64,000 bases of DNA. Origin: JAVVHH01 sp964235765 (GTDB taxonomy: Bacteria > Pseudomonadota > Alphaproteobacteria > Acetobacterales > Acetobacteraceae). A program made the position numbers and the translations under genes. Numbering within the stretch: the stretch's first letter is position 1; each line of letters starts with the position of its first letter. The stretch spans positions 1-64,000 of the forward strand of contig CAXSDH010000002.1 in assembly GCA_964235765.1 (NCBI GenBank). The letters run 5' to 3'. The notes under the pieces are model-generated. The model was not told the DNA's origin and searched no databases. It saw only the letters and a list, made by a program, of their open reading frames with translations. Positions 27,668 through 36,388 of the stretch are shown piece after piece.

Positions 27668-29353
27668 GTGTCCGCAGAGGCCAAAGCGGCGGCGCGGACC
27701 TGGCTCGGCGAGCAGGCCAAGGCGGGGCGGGGCCGCCGCGCGCTGGTAATTGCGCTGGGCGCGCTCGGAACGGGTTGGGCGGTCGTGCAGGCTTGGTGCG
27801 TGGCGCGCCTGCTGGCGCCGGCCCTGGGAGGCGAGTGGGGCAGCGGGGTGGCGCCTTGGGCGGCGTGGTTCGCCGGGGTTGCCGTGCTGCGGGCGGCGTT
27901 GGCCTATGGGACGGAGCGGCTGGGCTTCGAGGCCGGGGCGGCGGCACGACGGCGGTTGCGGACCGGACTGTTCGTCGGGCTTTTCGGCGCTGGCCCGGCG
28001 GCTGCCGCGCGCGTTTCTCCGGGGGTGCTCGGCGCTCTGGCGCTCGACCGGATCGAGGCGCTGGACGGGTATTTCGCGCGCTGGCTGCCGGCGGCGAGCC
28101 TGGCGGTGGCCGGGCCGCTGATCGTGGCTGCGGCGCTGCTGGCGGTGGACCCGGTTGCGGCCGGGCTGCTGGCCTTGGCGGGGTTGCTGGTGCCGCTTGG
28201 CATGGGCATTGCAGGGCTGGGCGCGGCGGCGGCGGCCCGCCAGCAATTCGTCGCCATGGGGCGGTTGCAGGCCCGGTTCCTCGATCGCATCCGCGGCATC
28301 GCCACCATCGTGCTGGCCGGGCAGGCGGAGGCGGAGGCGGAGCGGCTGCGGGCGGCGGCGGAGGAACTGACGGGGCGGACGATGCGCGTGCTGCGCGTCG
28401 CGTTCCTGTCCTCGGCGGCGCTGGATTGTGCGGCGGCGGCGGCGTTCGTGCTGCTGGCGCTGCGCTACGCGGCGGCGTGGCGGACGGGCGCTGCGGCCGA
28501 CCCGGCGGTGGTCGTGTTCACCCTGGTGCTCGTGGCCGAGTTCTTTGCGCCGCTGCGGGCCTTTGCCGCGGCCTACCAGGACCGGTTGCAGGCGGGCGAG
28601 GCGGCGGAGCAACTTGGGGCGCTGCAGCCCGCGCCCGCGCGGGAAGCGCCGCAAGCGGTCCGTACCGTTGCGGCCTCGGGGGTAACGGTGGCGTTCGAGC
28701 GGGTCGGGTTTACGTGGGACCCGGCGCGCGGCCGGGTGCTGGAGGATTTGAGCTTCCGCGTTCCGGCCGGGGAAACCGCGATCCTGCTGGGGCCGTCGGG
28801 CGCCGGCAAGTCGACGGTGCTCGAACTGCTGCTGGGCTTCGTGCGCCCGGAGCAGGGGCGCATCACCTTGAACGGCGCGGACCTGGCCAGCATCACGCCG
28901 CAGGCGCTGTCCCGCATGTCGGCCTGGATCGGGCAGCGGCCGGTGCTGTTCGCCGGCAGCATCCGCGACAACATCCGCTTCGGCCGCGACGACGCGACCG
29001 AGGAGGAGATCGAGGCCGCGGCGAAGTCCGCCGGGATCGGGGCGTTCGCCGCCACGCTGCCGCAGGGCCTCGATACCGTGATCGGCGAGGATGGGTTCGG
29101 CCTCTCGGGGGGCCAGGTGCAGCGGGTCGCCATCGCGCGGGCGTTCGTGCGCGACGCACCGCTGCTGTTGCTCGATGAGCCGACGGCGCATCTCGATCCG
29201 GCGACCGAGGCGGACGTGCTGGACAGCCTGCGCCGGCTCGCGCTGGGGCGGACGGTGCTGCTGGCCAGCCATTCCAGCGCCGCGGCGGCGTTTGCCGGGC
29301 GGCGGATCGTGCTGGCGGAGGCGCAGGCGGCCCAGAGCAAGGGCGCGGCATGA
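27668..29353 (+). CDS. cydD: Thiol reductant ABC exporter subunit CydD
   Basis: This 561-residue half-transporter pairs with CydC to export cysteine/glutathione to the periplasm, needed for cytochrome bd and c assembly. The GTG at 27668 directly follows the amidohydrolase stop; the open frame further upstream is shadow. The membrane domain (about residues 20-330) has six hydrophobic segments. The ATPase domain has Walker A GPSGAGKSTVLELLLG near residue 380, signature LSGGQVQRVAIARAF and Walker B LLLLDEPTAHLDP. It overlaps cydC by ATGA. No cydAB genes are in the window. Confidence 0.9.
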   Translation: MSAEAKAAARTWLGEQAKAGRGRRALVIALGALGTGWAVVQAWCVARLLAPALGGEWGSGVAPWAAWFAGVAVLRAALAYGTERLGFEAGAAARRRLRTGLFVGLFGAGPAAAARVSPGVLGALALDRIEALDGYFARWLPAASLAVAGPLIVAAALLAVDPVAAGLLALAGLLVPLGMGIAGLGAAAAARQQFVAMGRLQARFLDRIRGIATIVLAGQAEAEAERLRAAAEELTGRTMRVLRVAFLSSAALDCAAAAAFVLLALRYAAAWRTGAAADPAVVVFTLVLVAEFFAPLRAFAAAYQDRLQAGEAAEQLGALQPAPAREAPQAVRTVAASGVTVAFERVGFTWDPARGRVLEDLSFRVPAGETAILLGPSGAGKSTVLELLLGFVRPEQGRITLNGADLASITPQALSRMSAWIGQRPVLFAGSIRDNIRFGRDDATEEEIEAAAKSAGIGAFAATLPQGLDTVIGEDGFGLSGGQVQRVAIARAFVRDAPLLLLDEPTAHLDPATEADVLDSLRRLALGRTVLLASHSSAAAAFAGRRIVLAEAQAAQSKGAA

Positions 29354-31005
29354 CGGCGCTGTTGCGCATCGTGGGGCTTTGGCGGGCGGAGGCGGGGTTG
29401 TTCCTGGCGGGGGCTGCCTTGTCGTTACTGGCGGTGGCTGCGGCGGCCGGGCTGGCGCTGATGGCGGGGCTGCTGGCCGTGCCGCCCGTTCCTGGGTTGC
29501 TGGCCGGGGCAATGGGGGTCTGGTTGTTGCGCGGCTTCGGCGTGGGGCGGGTCGGGCTGCGCTATGCGGAGCGGCTGGCCACGCATCTCGCGACGTTCCG
29601 GGCGCTGGCGCGGCTGCGGACCTGGATGTTCCGCGGCTTGGCCGGGCGGTCGCTCGGCGGCCTCGGCATGCTGCGTTCCGGCGATGCCCTGGCCCGGCTG
29701 GTGGACGACGTGCAGGCGCTGGACGGGCTGTATATCCGGATCGCCATCCCCGCGCTGTCGGTGCTCGTGCTGTGGCCGGCGCTGGTGCTGGTGCTCTGGC
29801 CGGGCGGCGCCGGCCTGGCTTTTGGGGCAGGCGGGCTGCTGCTGGCCTCGGCGCTCGTGTTGCCGACGCTGGCGGCGCGGGGCGCGCTTGCGGCTGGCGG
29901 CCGGCTTGCGGCGGCCGGCGCGGCGCTGCGGGTCGCGGTGCTCGATACGGTTACCGGGCTGCGCGAGGTGCGGGCCTTCGGGGCGGAGGGGCGGATGCTG
30001 GCGGCGGTGCAGGGGCGGGAGGCGGCTCTGTTCCAGGCGCAGCGGACGCTCTCGCGGTATGGGGCGGCGGCGCAGGCCGGGGCGTTTCTTTGCGCGCAGG
30101 CGGCGCTGCTGTTCGTGCTGGTGGCGCCCGGCCTTTCGCCTGCGTTGCGGCTGCCGGCCGTGCTGCTGACCCTGGTGGCGTTCGAGGTTGTCGGCGGCAT
30201 GCCGCGGGCGGGGGCGCTGGCGGGGCTGGCCGCGGCCGCCGCGCGGCGGATTGTCGCCGCGGCAGAGGGCCTGGGCCGCGTTGCCGAGCCGGCCCGGACG
30301 TTGCCTGGGGGGGCGCTGCCTGGGAGCGCGCTGCCTGGGGGGGTGTCGTTGCGGTTCGAGGCGGTCGGCTTCGCCTGGCCCGGCCGCGCCCCGGTGCTGG
30401 ACGGGCTCGGCATGGACATTCCGGCCGGGGCGCGGGTGGCGATCCTGGGGCCGTCGGGGTCCGGCAAGTCCACGCTGGCGGCGCTCGCGCTGAAGGTGGC
30501 GGTGCCGGCGTCCGGGCGGGTGCTGCTGGGCGGGGTGGACACGCTGCAACTGGCGGCCGGGGACGTGCATGCCCGGATGGCCTGGCTCGGCCAGGGCACG
30601 ACCTTGTTCGAGGACACCATCCGCGCGAACCTGCTGCTCGGGCGGCCGGCCGCGACCGACGCGGAGCTGTGGCAAGCGCTGGAGCAGGCGGGCTTGGCCG
30701 GGGTGGTGCGCGCCTTGCCGGATGGGCTCGATACCTGGATAGGCGGGGGTGGGATCGGCCTTTCGGGCGGGCAGGGGCGGCGGGTGGCGCTGGCCCGGGC
30801 GCTGGTGTCGCATGCGCCGATCCTGATCCTGGACGAACCTGCCACCGGCCTCGATGCAGAGGCGGAGCGCGCCTTCATGGCCACGTTGAACCAGGCCGCT
30901 CCCGGGCGGACGGTGATTTTGATCGTGCATCGCCTCATCGGGGTCGAGCGGCTGGACCGCATCTGGCGGCTGAGCGGCGGGCGGGCGGTGGCGGCGGCGG
31001 GCTAG
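29350..31005 (+). CDS. cydC: Thiol reductant ABC exporter subunit CydC
   Basis: This 551-residue partner of CydD has the same layout: an N-terminal membrane domain (MTALLRIVGLWRAEAGLFL, FGVGRVGLRYAERLATH typical of CydC) and a C-terminal ATPase. Walker A is GPSGSGKSTLAALALK, the signature is the slightly atypical LSGGQGRRVALARAL, and Walker B is ILILDEPATGLDAEAE. Between the domains at 30301-30345 lie three 15-nt repeats coding LPGGA-type pentapeptides. It is the last gene of the amidohydrolase-cydDC run; a 137-bp gap follows. Confidence 0.9.
   Translation: MTALLRIVGLWRAEAGLFLAGAALSLLAVAAAAGLALMAGLLAVPPVPGLLAGAMGVWLLRGFGVGRVGLRYAERLATHLATFRALARLRTWMFRGLAGRSLGGLGMLRSGDALARLVDDVQALDGLYIRIAIPALSVLVLWPALVLVLWPGGAGLAFGAGGLLLASALVLPTLAARGALAAGGRLAAAGAALRVAVLDTVTGLREVRAFGAEGRMLAAVQGREAALFQAQRTLSRYGAAAQAGAFLCAQAALLFVLVAPGLSPALRLPAVLLTLVAFEVVGGMPRAGALAGLAAAAARRIVAAAEGLGRVAEPARTLPGGALPGSALPGGVSLRFEAVGFAWPGRAPVLDGLGMDIPAGARVAILGPSGSGKSTLAALALKVAVPASGRVLLGGVDTLQLAAGDVHARMAWLGQGTTLFEDTIRANLLLGRPAATDAELWQALEQAGLAGVVRALPDGLDTWIGGGGIGLSGGQGRRVALARALVSHAPILILDEPATGLDAEAERAFMATLNQAAPGRTVILIVHRLIGVERLDRIWRLSGGRAVAAAG
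30301..30345 (+). repeat. Three 15-bp tandem repeats in the cydC interdomain linker
   Basis: Three near-identical 15-nt units encode LPGGA, LPGSA and LPGGV just before the nucleotide-binding domain. The repeat keeps frame and sits in a linker, so it is probably tolerated length variation. Confidence 0.85.
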
Positions 31006-31029
31006 CTTTTGCCTGCAGACCGGGTTTGT

Positions 31030-31040
31030 CCAATGATTGG
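31030..31040. promoter_or_regulatory. Short inverted repeat upstream of ompA-like gene
   Basis: CCAATGATTGG is a 5+1+5 inverted repeat in the 137-bp region between cydC and the OmpA-like gene. A TTGACG hexamer at 31084-31089 could be a -35 box, but I see no convincing -10. Confidence 0.25.
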
Positions 31041-31142
31041 CAGCGCAAGCGCGATTCCAGTAGGGGGACGTTGGGCTGGGCTGTTGACGCGACGCGGCGG
31101 GCGCGGGCAGCTTCCATCCCTGCCTTCAAAGGAGACACCTGG

Positions 31143-31541
31143 ATGAGTTCGTTCCCCTCTGCCCGCCGGGCCATGCTGCTGGGCGCCGTGGCGCTCGGCG
31201 CGTTTGGCTGCGCCATGCCGGCCGAAGATCCCGTTAGCTACGTCATCTTCTTTACGGCGAACTCGGCGGAGATCGATAGTCCGGCCCAGGGCGTGCTCTC
31301 CGAGGCGGCCTCGGCGGCCAAGGCCGCTTCGGGCCGGACGGTGGTGGTCGAGGGCTACGCCAACCGCGCGGGAACCCCGCAAGCCAACGACATCCTGTCC
31401 CGCCTGCGGGCGCAGATCGTGGCGGACGGGCTCGTCGAACGTGGGGTGGACAAGGGCCGCCTCCGCATCCGCCCCAAGGGCGCCACGGGCGGCGACCCGG
31501 GCATCGAGAGCCGGCGGGTGGAGATCATCATCGGGCGCTGA
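31143..31541 (+). CDS. Small OmpA-like envelope protein
   Basis: This 132-residue protein is an export signal followed by a single OmpA-like domain. The ATG at 31143 has a strong AAAGGAG site 8 bases upstream. The signal segment ends GAFGCAMP; the cysteine suggests a lipoprotein, although Phe at -2 is not a canonical lipobox. The OmpA fold is seen in VIFFTANSAEI, VVVEGYANRAGT, NDILSRLRAQIV and SRRVEIIIG. The usual peptidoglycan-contacting Asp of the HTDxxG motif is Asn here (YANRAG), while the downstream Arg is kept. The recQ start follows after one base. Confidence 0.8.
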   Translation: MSSFPSARRAMLLGAVALGAFGCAMPAEDPVSYVIFFTANSAEIDSPAQGVLSEAASAAKAASGRTVVVEGYANRAGTPQANDILSRLRAQIVADGLVERGVDKGRLRIRPKGATGGDPGIESRRVEIIIGR

Positions 31542-31542
31542 G

Positions 31543-33372
31543 GTGCCCGACCTTCCGCTGGCAACCGAAGGGCCTGGCCCGGCCGACGTGCTGCGGCGGG
31601 TGTTCGGCTTTCCGGCGTTCCGCGGCTTGCAGGCGGCGGCGATCGAGCATGTCATGCAGGGCGGGGATGCCCTGGTGCTGATGCCGACCGGCGGGGGCAA
31701 GAGCCTCTGCTACCAGGTGCCGGCGCTGTGCCGGCCGGGCACCGCCATCGTGGTTTCGCCGCTGATCGCCTTGATGGACGACCAGGTCGCGGCGTTGCGG
31801 CAATTGGGCGTGGCGGCGGCGGCGCTGCATTCGGAGGTGGAGCCGGAGGAGGCGAGCCGGGTGGGGCGGGAGCTGGAGGCGGGGCGGCTGGATCTGATCT
31901 ACATGTCCCCGGAGCGCCTGCTGACGCCGGGCACCTTGGAACGGCTAGGCCGGCGGCGGATTTCCCTTATTGCCATCGACGAGGCGCATTGCGTGTCGGC
32001 CTGGGGGCATGAGTTCCGGCCGGAATACCGCGGGCTGGCCCGGCTGGCGCAGCGGTTTCCGGGCGTGCCGCGGCTGGCGCTGACGGCGACGGCGGACCCG
32101 CGGACCCGGGCCGACATCCTGGCCGCGCTCGAGATGGGCGAGGCGGAGGTGTTCACGGCGAGCTTCCACCGGGAGAACCTGCACGTGGCGGCGCAGGCGA
32201 AGGTGGGCGAGACGCAGGAGTTGCTGGACTTCCTGGACAGCCGCCCCGGCCAGGCGGGCATCGTGTATTGCGGCAGCCGGGCCAAGACGGAGCGGGTGGC
32301 GGCGCGGCTGAAGGAGCGGGGGTTCCAGTCCGTGGCGTTCCACGCCGGGCTGTCGGCGCTGGAGAAGCGGGTCGGCCTCAAGCGGTTCCGCAGCGGCGAG
32401 CCGGTGGTGATGGTGGCGACGATCGCGTTCGGCATGGGGATCGACCGGCCGGACGTGCGCTTCGTGGTCCACCTGGACATGCCGGACAGCCCCGAGGCGT
32501 TCTATCAGCAGATCGGCCGTGCCGGGCGGGACGGGGACCGGGCGGACACCTTGCTGCTGTACGGCGGCGAGGACATTGCGCGCGCGCGGCACTGGCTGGC
32601 GCAGTCGGCAGCGCCCGAGGCGCAGCGGCGGGTGATGCGCGAGCGGCTGGAGGCGATGATCTCGCTGACCGAGACCACGTCGTGCCGCACGCGGGCGCTG
32701 CTGGCCTGTTTCGGCGAGGAGCTGGGCGAGGCGTGCGGGCATTGCGACAATTGCGTGTCGCCGGTCGGGTTGTTCGACGGAACGGTGGCGGCGCAGAAGG
32801 TGCTGTCGGCGATCTATCGCACGGGGCAGATGTTCGGGGCGCTGCATATCGTGGCGGTGCTGCGCGGGCAGGAGACGCCGATGGTGTTGAAGCACCGGCA
32901 TGACAAGCTGCCGACCTATGGCGTGGGGAAGGACGGGACTCCGGTGTTCTGGCGCGGGGTAATCCGGCAGCTTATCGCCCGGGGCGCGCTGGAGACGGGG
33001 AGCGGCGAGTTCGCCAGCCTGTCGCTGGTGCCCGAGCTGGCGCGGCCGATCCTGCGCAACGAGGCGCAGGTCATGCTGCGGGTGGAGGCTGCGCGGCCGG
33101 CGGCGGGCCGGCGGGAGCGCGGCGCCATCGGGCGCGGTGCGCCGGCGGCGGCGGGCGAGGGCGGGCCGGTGTTCGAGAGCCTGCGCCAGTGGCGGGCGGG
33201 CGAGGCGCGGACGCAATCGGTGCCGCCGTACGTGATATTCCATGACAGCGTGCTGCGGGAGATCGCGGCAGCGAAGCCCGCCACGCTGGACCAGCTTGGC
33301 GGGCTGCGCGGGGTGGGCGCCTCGAAGCTGGAGCGTTATGGCAGGGCGGTGCTGGCGATCGTGGCCGGCTGA
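31543..33372 (+). CDS. recQ: ATP-dependent DNA helicase RecQ
   Basis: This 609-residue 3'-5' helicase acts in recombination and fork repair. The GTG at 31543 directly follows the OmpA-like gene and gives the normal N-terminus (VLRRVFGFPAFRGLQ, the Q-motif region). Walker A is MPTGGGKSLCYQVPA, motif II IDEAHCVSAWGHEF, motif VI QQIGRAGRDGD. The zinc-binding cysteines follow in CRTRALLACFG and CGHCDNC. A C-terminal HRDC domain is visible (VIFHDSVLREIAAAKP, LRGVGASKLERYG). Its 3' end overlaps the convergent transporter gene by 37 bases. The open frame upstream to 31204 is shadow of the OmpA-like gene. Confidence 0.94.
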   Translation: MPDLPLATEGPGPADVLRRVFGFPAFRGLQAAAIEHVMQGGDALVLMPTGGGKSLCYQVPALCRPGTAIVVSPLIALMDDQVAALRQLGVAAAALHSEVEPEEASRVGRELEAGRLDLIYMSPERLLTPGTLERLGRRRISLIAIDEAHCVSAWGHEFRPEYRGLARLAQRFPGVPRLALTATADPRTRADILAALEMGEAEVFTASFHRENLHVAAQAKVGETQELLDFLDSRPGQAGIVYCGSRAKTERVAARLKERGFQSVAFHAGLSALEKRVGLKRFRSGEPVVMVATIAFGMGIDRPDVRFVVHLDMPDSPEAFYQQIGRAGRDGDRADTLLLYGGEDIARARHWLAQSAAPEAQRRVMRERLEAMISLTETTSCRTRALLACFGEELGEACGHCDNCVSPVGLFDGTVAAQKVLSAIYRTGQMFGALHIVAVLRGQETPMVLKHRHDKLPTYGVGKDGTPVFWRGVIRQLIARGALETGSGEFASLSLVPELARPILRNEAQVMLRVEAARPAAGRRERGAIGRGAPAAAGEGGPVFESLRQWRAGEARTQSVPPYVIFHDSVLREIAAAKPATLDQLGGLRGVGASKLERYGRAVLAIVAG

Positions 33373-35120
33373 AGCGGCTCGAGCCGTCCGGGGGCGCCGG
33401 GCTCGCGCCGGAACACCCGTGCCTCGTCGTGGAACCCGGCGACGGCGGGGCGGTGGGCGATGGAGACCATCGTGGTGCCCGGCAACTGGGTGCGGAGGGC
33501 GTGGTAGAGGTCCGCCTCGGCTTCGGGGTCGAGGCTGGCGGTGGCTTCGTCGAGGAACAGCCAGTCGGGCTTCAGCAGCAGGGCGCGGGCGACGGCCAGG
33601 CGTTGCTGTTCGCCGCCGGAGAGGCGTTGTCCCCATGGCTGCTCCTGGTCCAGCTCGGCGGCGAGCGCGCCGAGGCCGGCAGTGTCGAGTGCGGCGCGGG
33701 CGGCCGGGTCGGAGACGCTGTCCTGCGGGGCCGGGTAGGTGAGGGCGTGGCGCAGGGTGCCGAGCGGGATGTAAGGGCGCTGCGGCAGGAAGAGGTAGCG
33801 GCCCGGCGGGCGCTCGACCGCGCCGGAGCCGAAGGGCCAGATGCCGGCGATGGCGCGGAACAGGGTGGACTTGCCGGTGCCGGAGCGGCCGGAGACGGCG
33901 ACGGAGTGGCCGCGCCGGAACTCGATCAGCCCGCCGTCGAGCAGGCGTGTGCCGTCGGGCAGGGCGAGTGCCACGTTTTCCAGGCGCACGCCCTCGCCCG
34001 CCGCTGGGTGCAACTGCACGCCCGCGCCGGCGAGGGCGCGGGCGGCGGCGATTGCGCGGTGGAAGCTGGCCAGGCGGTCGACGGTGGCGCGCCAGCCCGC
34101 GAGGGCTGCGTAGGATTCGACGAACCACGACAGGGAGTTCTGCACCCGGGAGAACGCGCCGGCCGTGCGGGTCAGGCCGCCCAGCGCGATCTCGCCGGCG
34201 AAGTAGCGCGGTGCGGCCACAACGATCGGGAAGATCGCGGCGAGCTGCTCGTAGCCAGCGATGAGGGCGTTTAGCCATTTTTGCCGGGTCATGATGCGGC
34301 GGTAGTTGGCGATGACGGCGACGAAGCGGTCGAGCAGGAAGCGGCTTTCCTCGCGCTCGCCGGCGTAGAGCGCCACGCCCTCGGTGTTGTCGCGGACGCG
34401 GACGAGCGCGTAACGGAAGTCGGCCTCGGCCTTTTGCTGGCCGAACTCCAGCGCGGCCAAGGGGCGGCCGACCTTGTGGGTCAGGATGCTGCCGATGATG
34501 GCGTAGAGGATCGCGACCCACAGCATGTAGCCGGGGATGCTGATGCCGAACAGGGTGAAGGCGCCGGAGAGGGTCCAGAGGATGAGGGCGAAGTTGAAGA
34601 GGCTGACGATGTTGGACAGCAGGCCGAGGCCGAGGCGGAGCGTGTCCTCGACGAAGCTGCGGAGGTCGTCGGCGATGCGCTGGTCCGGGTTGTCGGAGCC
34701 GTGGTCGGCGGCGCTGCGGGTGAGGCTGAGGGTGTAGTAGGCGCGGTCGGACATCCAGTCGGCGAGCAGGTCGTCGGTCATCCAGCGGCGCCAGCGGATT
34801 TGCAACCATTGGTTCAGGTAGGTGCGGTAGATGGCGACCGGGATGTAGACCGCGGCGATGGCGACGAAGCCGGGCATGAAGCCGGCCTCGCCCGAGCGGT
34901 AGAACAGCAGCAGGTTGATGAACGACGTCCAGTCCTTGTTTTGCAGGCTGTCGTAGAACGCGCCGTTCCAGTAGTTCAGCACGACCGTCATGCCGACCAG
35001 GGACAGGTTGAGCACGATGATCGAGGCGAGCAGGAGCCGGGCGCTCCAGCGCTCCTCGGAGCGGAAGTAGGGGATGGCGAGACGCCAGGCGTCCGCCAGC
35101 ACGGCCCGCAACGCCTGCAT
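33336..35120 (-). CDS. ABC transporter ATP-binding/permease protein, SbmA/YddA family
   Basis: This 594-residue protein has an N-terminal SbmA/BacA-like membrane domain fused to an ABC ATPase. The first ~330 residues carry about six hydrophobic segments, with the characteristic LNYWNGAFYDSLQNKDW after the first helix. The ATPase has Walker A SGRSGTGKSTLFRAI near residue 410, signature LSGGEQQRLAVARAL and Walker B WLFLDEATASLDPEAE. Members import or export peptides and cofactors; the substrate is unknown here. The ATG overlaps the DUF3253 stop by 4 bases, so the two are coupled. The 3' end overlaps recQ. Confidence 0.88.
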   Translation of the reverse strand: MQALRAVLADAWRLAIPYFRSEERWSARLLLASIIVLNLSLVGMTVVLNYWNGAFYDSLQNKDWTSFINLLLFYRSGEAGFMPGFVAIAAVYIPVAIYRTYLNQWLQIRWRRWMTDDLLADWMSDRAYYTLSLTRSAADHGSDNPDQRIADDLRSFVEDTLRLGLGLLSNIVSLFNFALILWTLSGAFTLFGISIPGYMLWVAILYAIIGSILTHKVGRPLAALEFGQQKAEADFRYALVRVRDNTEGVALYAGEREESRFLLDRFVAVIANYRRIMTRQKWLNALIAGYEQLAAIFPIVVAAPRYFAGEIALGGLTRTAGAFSRVQNSLSWFVESYAALAGWRATVDRLASFHRAIAAARALAGAGVQLHPAAGEGVRLENVALALPDGTRLLDGGLIEFRRGHSVAVSGRSGTGKSTLFRAIAGIWPFGSGAVERPPGRYLFLPQRPYIPLGTLRHALTYPAPQDSVSDPAARAALDTAGLGALAAELDQEQPWGQRLSGGEQQRLAVARALLLKPDWLFLDEATASLDPEAEADLYHALRTQLPGTTMVSIAHRPAVAGFHDEARVFRREPGAPGRLEPLQPATIASTALP

Positions 35121-35395
35121 CAGCCTTCACCGGCGACGGCGCGCAGGCGGATGACGCCCTTGAAGCCCTTGGGGTCGACGGGCCGGCCCTTGCGGAGGAT
35201 TTCGATCCGTCCGGCGAGCGCCAGCCGCGAGGCGGCTTCGCGGACCGGAGTCATGAGCCGTTGCCATCCCGGTTGCAGGGCGCGGGCGACCTCACTGGGA
35301 CAGATGGATTTTTCCGGGCCGCGCGCCTGGGTCAGCGCCAGGATTTGGGCCTCAATGACGGATGGCGTTGGGATCGCTGGTGTGGTGCCGCTCAT
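35120..35395 (-). CDS. DUF3253 domain protein
   Basis: This 91-residue protein is of unknown function. The sequence IEAQILALTQARGPEKSICP, then SEVARAL, a Trp, REAASRLALAGRIEI and LRKGRPVDPKG matches the DUF3253 family, which looks like a small winged-helix fold; DNA binding is plausible but unproven. The ATG at 35395 is preferred; the frame is open to 35440. The 5' end overlaps the EAL gene by 44 bases in another frame, and the 3' end overlaps the transporter start, so the three form one transcription unit. Confidence 0.75.
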   Translation of the reverse strand: MSGTTPAIPTPSVIEAQILALTQARGPEKSICPSEVARALQPGWQRLMTPVREAASRLALAGRIEILRKGRPVDPKGFKGVIRLRAVAGEG

Positions 35396-36263
35396 GGGCG
35401 GACGCTGGCGCAGAGCGCGGGATGCCGCAAGCGGTAACATGCTGCGCTGCGATGGGGCGGACCTGCCCGGCCGGCAGCGGGTGGCTGAACAAGTAGCCCT
35501 GGCCCTGGTCGCAGCCCAGCCCCGAGAGGGTGGCGCGCTGCGCCTCGGTCTCGATGCCCTCGGCCACGACGGTCAGCCCCAGCGCGTGCGCGGCCTGGAT
35601 CGTGGCGTGGACGATGGCCGCTTCCTCGCGGTTGCCCGGCAGCTCGCGGACGAGGGAGCGGTCCAGCTTGAGGGTGGTCAGCGGCAGGCGTTTGAGCATG
35701 GACAGGCTCGCTCCGGCGGCGCCGAAATTGTCCAGGGCGAGGCCCACCCCGAGGTCGCGGATGGCGGAGAGGGCGAGCAGGGTGTCGGTGCCGCCGCCGG
35801 TCAGCGCGGGCTCGGCCAGCTCCAGCTCCAGGCGTTCGGGCGGCAGGCCCGAGCGGTCCAGCGCCTCGGCGAGTTGAACGGGCAGCACGCCGGATTGCAG
35901 TTGCCGGCGGGATACGTTCACCGAGACGCGTGCGCCGGCCCAGCGGCTTGCTTCGGCGCAGGCCTCGATGAGGGCCCATGCGCCGAGCTGGTTGATGAGA
36001 CCGGTCCGTTCGGCGACGGGGATGAAGGTCGAGGGCGGCAGGACGCCGCTGGCTCGCCCGGGCCAGCGGAGCAGCGCTTCGCAGCCGAGGACCGCGCCGG
36101 TCGGCAGGTCCAGGCGGGGCTGGTAGTGCAGGACGAAGGCGCGGCTGGCGAGTGCGGCGCGCATTTCGGCGTGCAGGCGGCGCGTGGTGGGCACGGCGGG
36201 ACCCCGGCGGGCGAAGTTGGGCGGGGCGAAGTTGGGCGGCGGGAGGGTCGTGCCGGAAAGCAT
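35352..36263 (-). CDS. EAL domain protein (putative c-di-GMP phosphodiesterase, altered loop 6)
   Basis: This 303-residue stand-alone EAL protein has no visible GGDEF, membrane or receiver domain. Most catalytic residues are present: E62-A63-L64, Asn116 (SVNVSRRQL), Glu151 (LELELAEP), Lys199 (LKLDRS), Glu235 (VVAEGIETE) and Gln253. The metal-binding DDFGTGYSS loop is altered to DNFGAAGAS (Asp178 kept, Asp179 to Asn, Thr-Gly-Tyr lost), so activity may be weak or lost. The ATG at 36263 is preferred; an in-frame start at 36407 would overlap the divergent GST gene start. Two 15-nt repeats code PNFAP near the N-terminus. Confidence 0.85.
   Translation of the reverse strand: MLSGTTLPPPNFAPPNFARRGPAVPTTRRLHAEMRAALASRAFVLHYQPRLDLPTGAVLGCEALLRWPGRASGVLPPSTFIPVAERTGLINQLGAWALIEACAEASRWAGARVSVNVSRRQLQSGVLPVQLAEALDRSGLPPERLELELAEPALTGGGTDTLLALSAIRDLGVGLALDNFGAAGASLSMLKRLPLTTLKLDRSLVRELPGNREEAAIVHATIQAAHALGLTVVAEGIETEAQRATLSGLGCDQGQGYLFSHPLPAGQVRPIAAQHVTACGIPRSAPASAHERHHTSDPNAIRH
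36211..36240 (-). repeat. Two 15-bp tandem repeats in the EAL gene 5' end
   Basis: GCGAAGTTGGGCGGG and a copy differing only in the last base lie side by side and encode PPNFA twice at residues 9-18. They sit before the EAL domain in a disordered-looking N-terminus. Confidence 0.85.
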
Positions 36264-36388
36264 GGGTCTGTCTCGCTTGGTCGCTACTGATCCCAAAATG
36301 CGGGACAAAGCTGAAAGCTTGGTTAACGGCGGCGATGGACGAGGGGTGCGGACCGCATTATCGGTGGGGCTGCAAGGGAGCGCTGCCG

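Noticed and set aside
31204..31542. N-terminal extension of recQ to 31204
   Set aside because: It would overlap the whole OmpA-like gene in another frame and lacks RecQ similarity; the GTG at 31543 gives the normal N-terminus.
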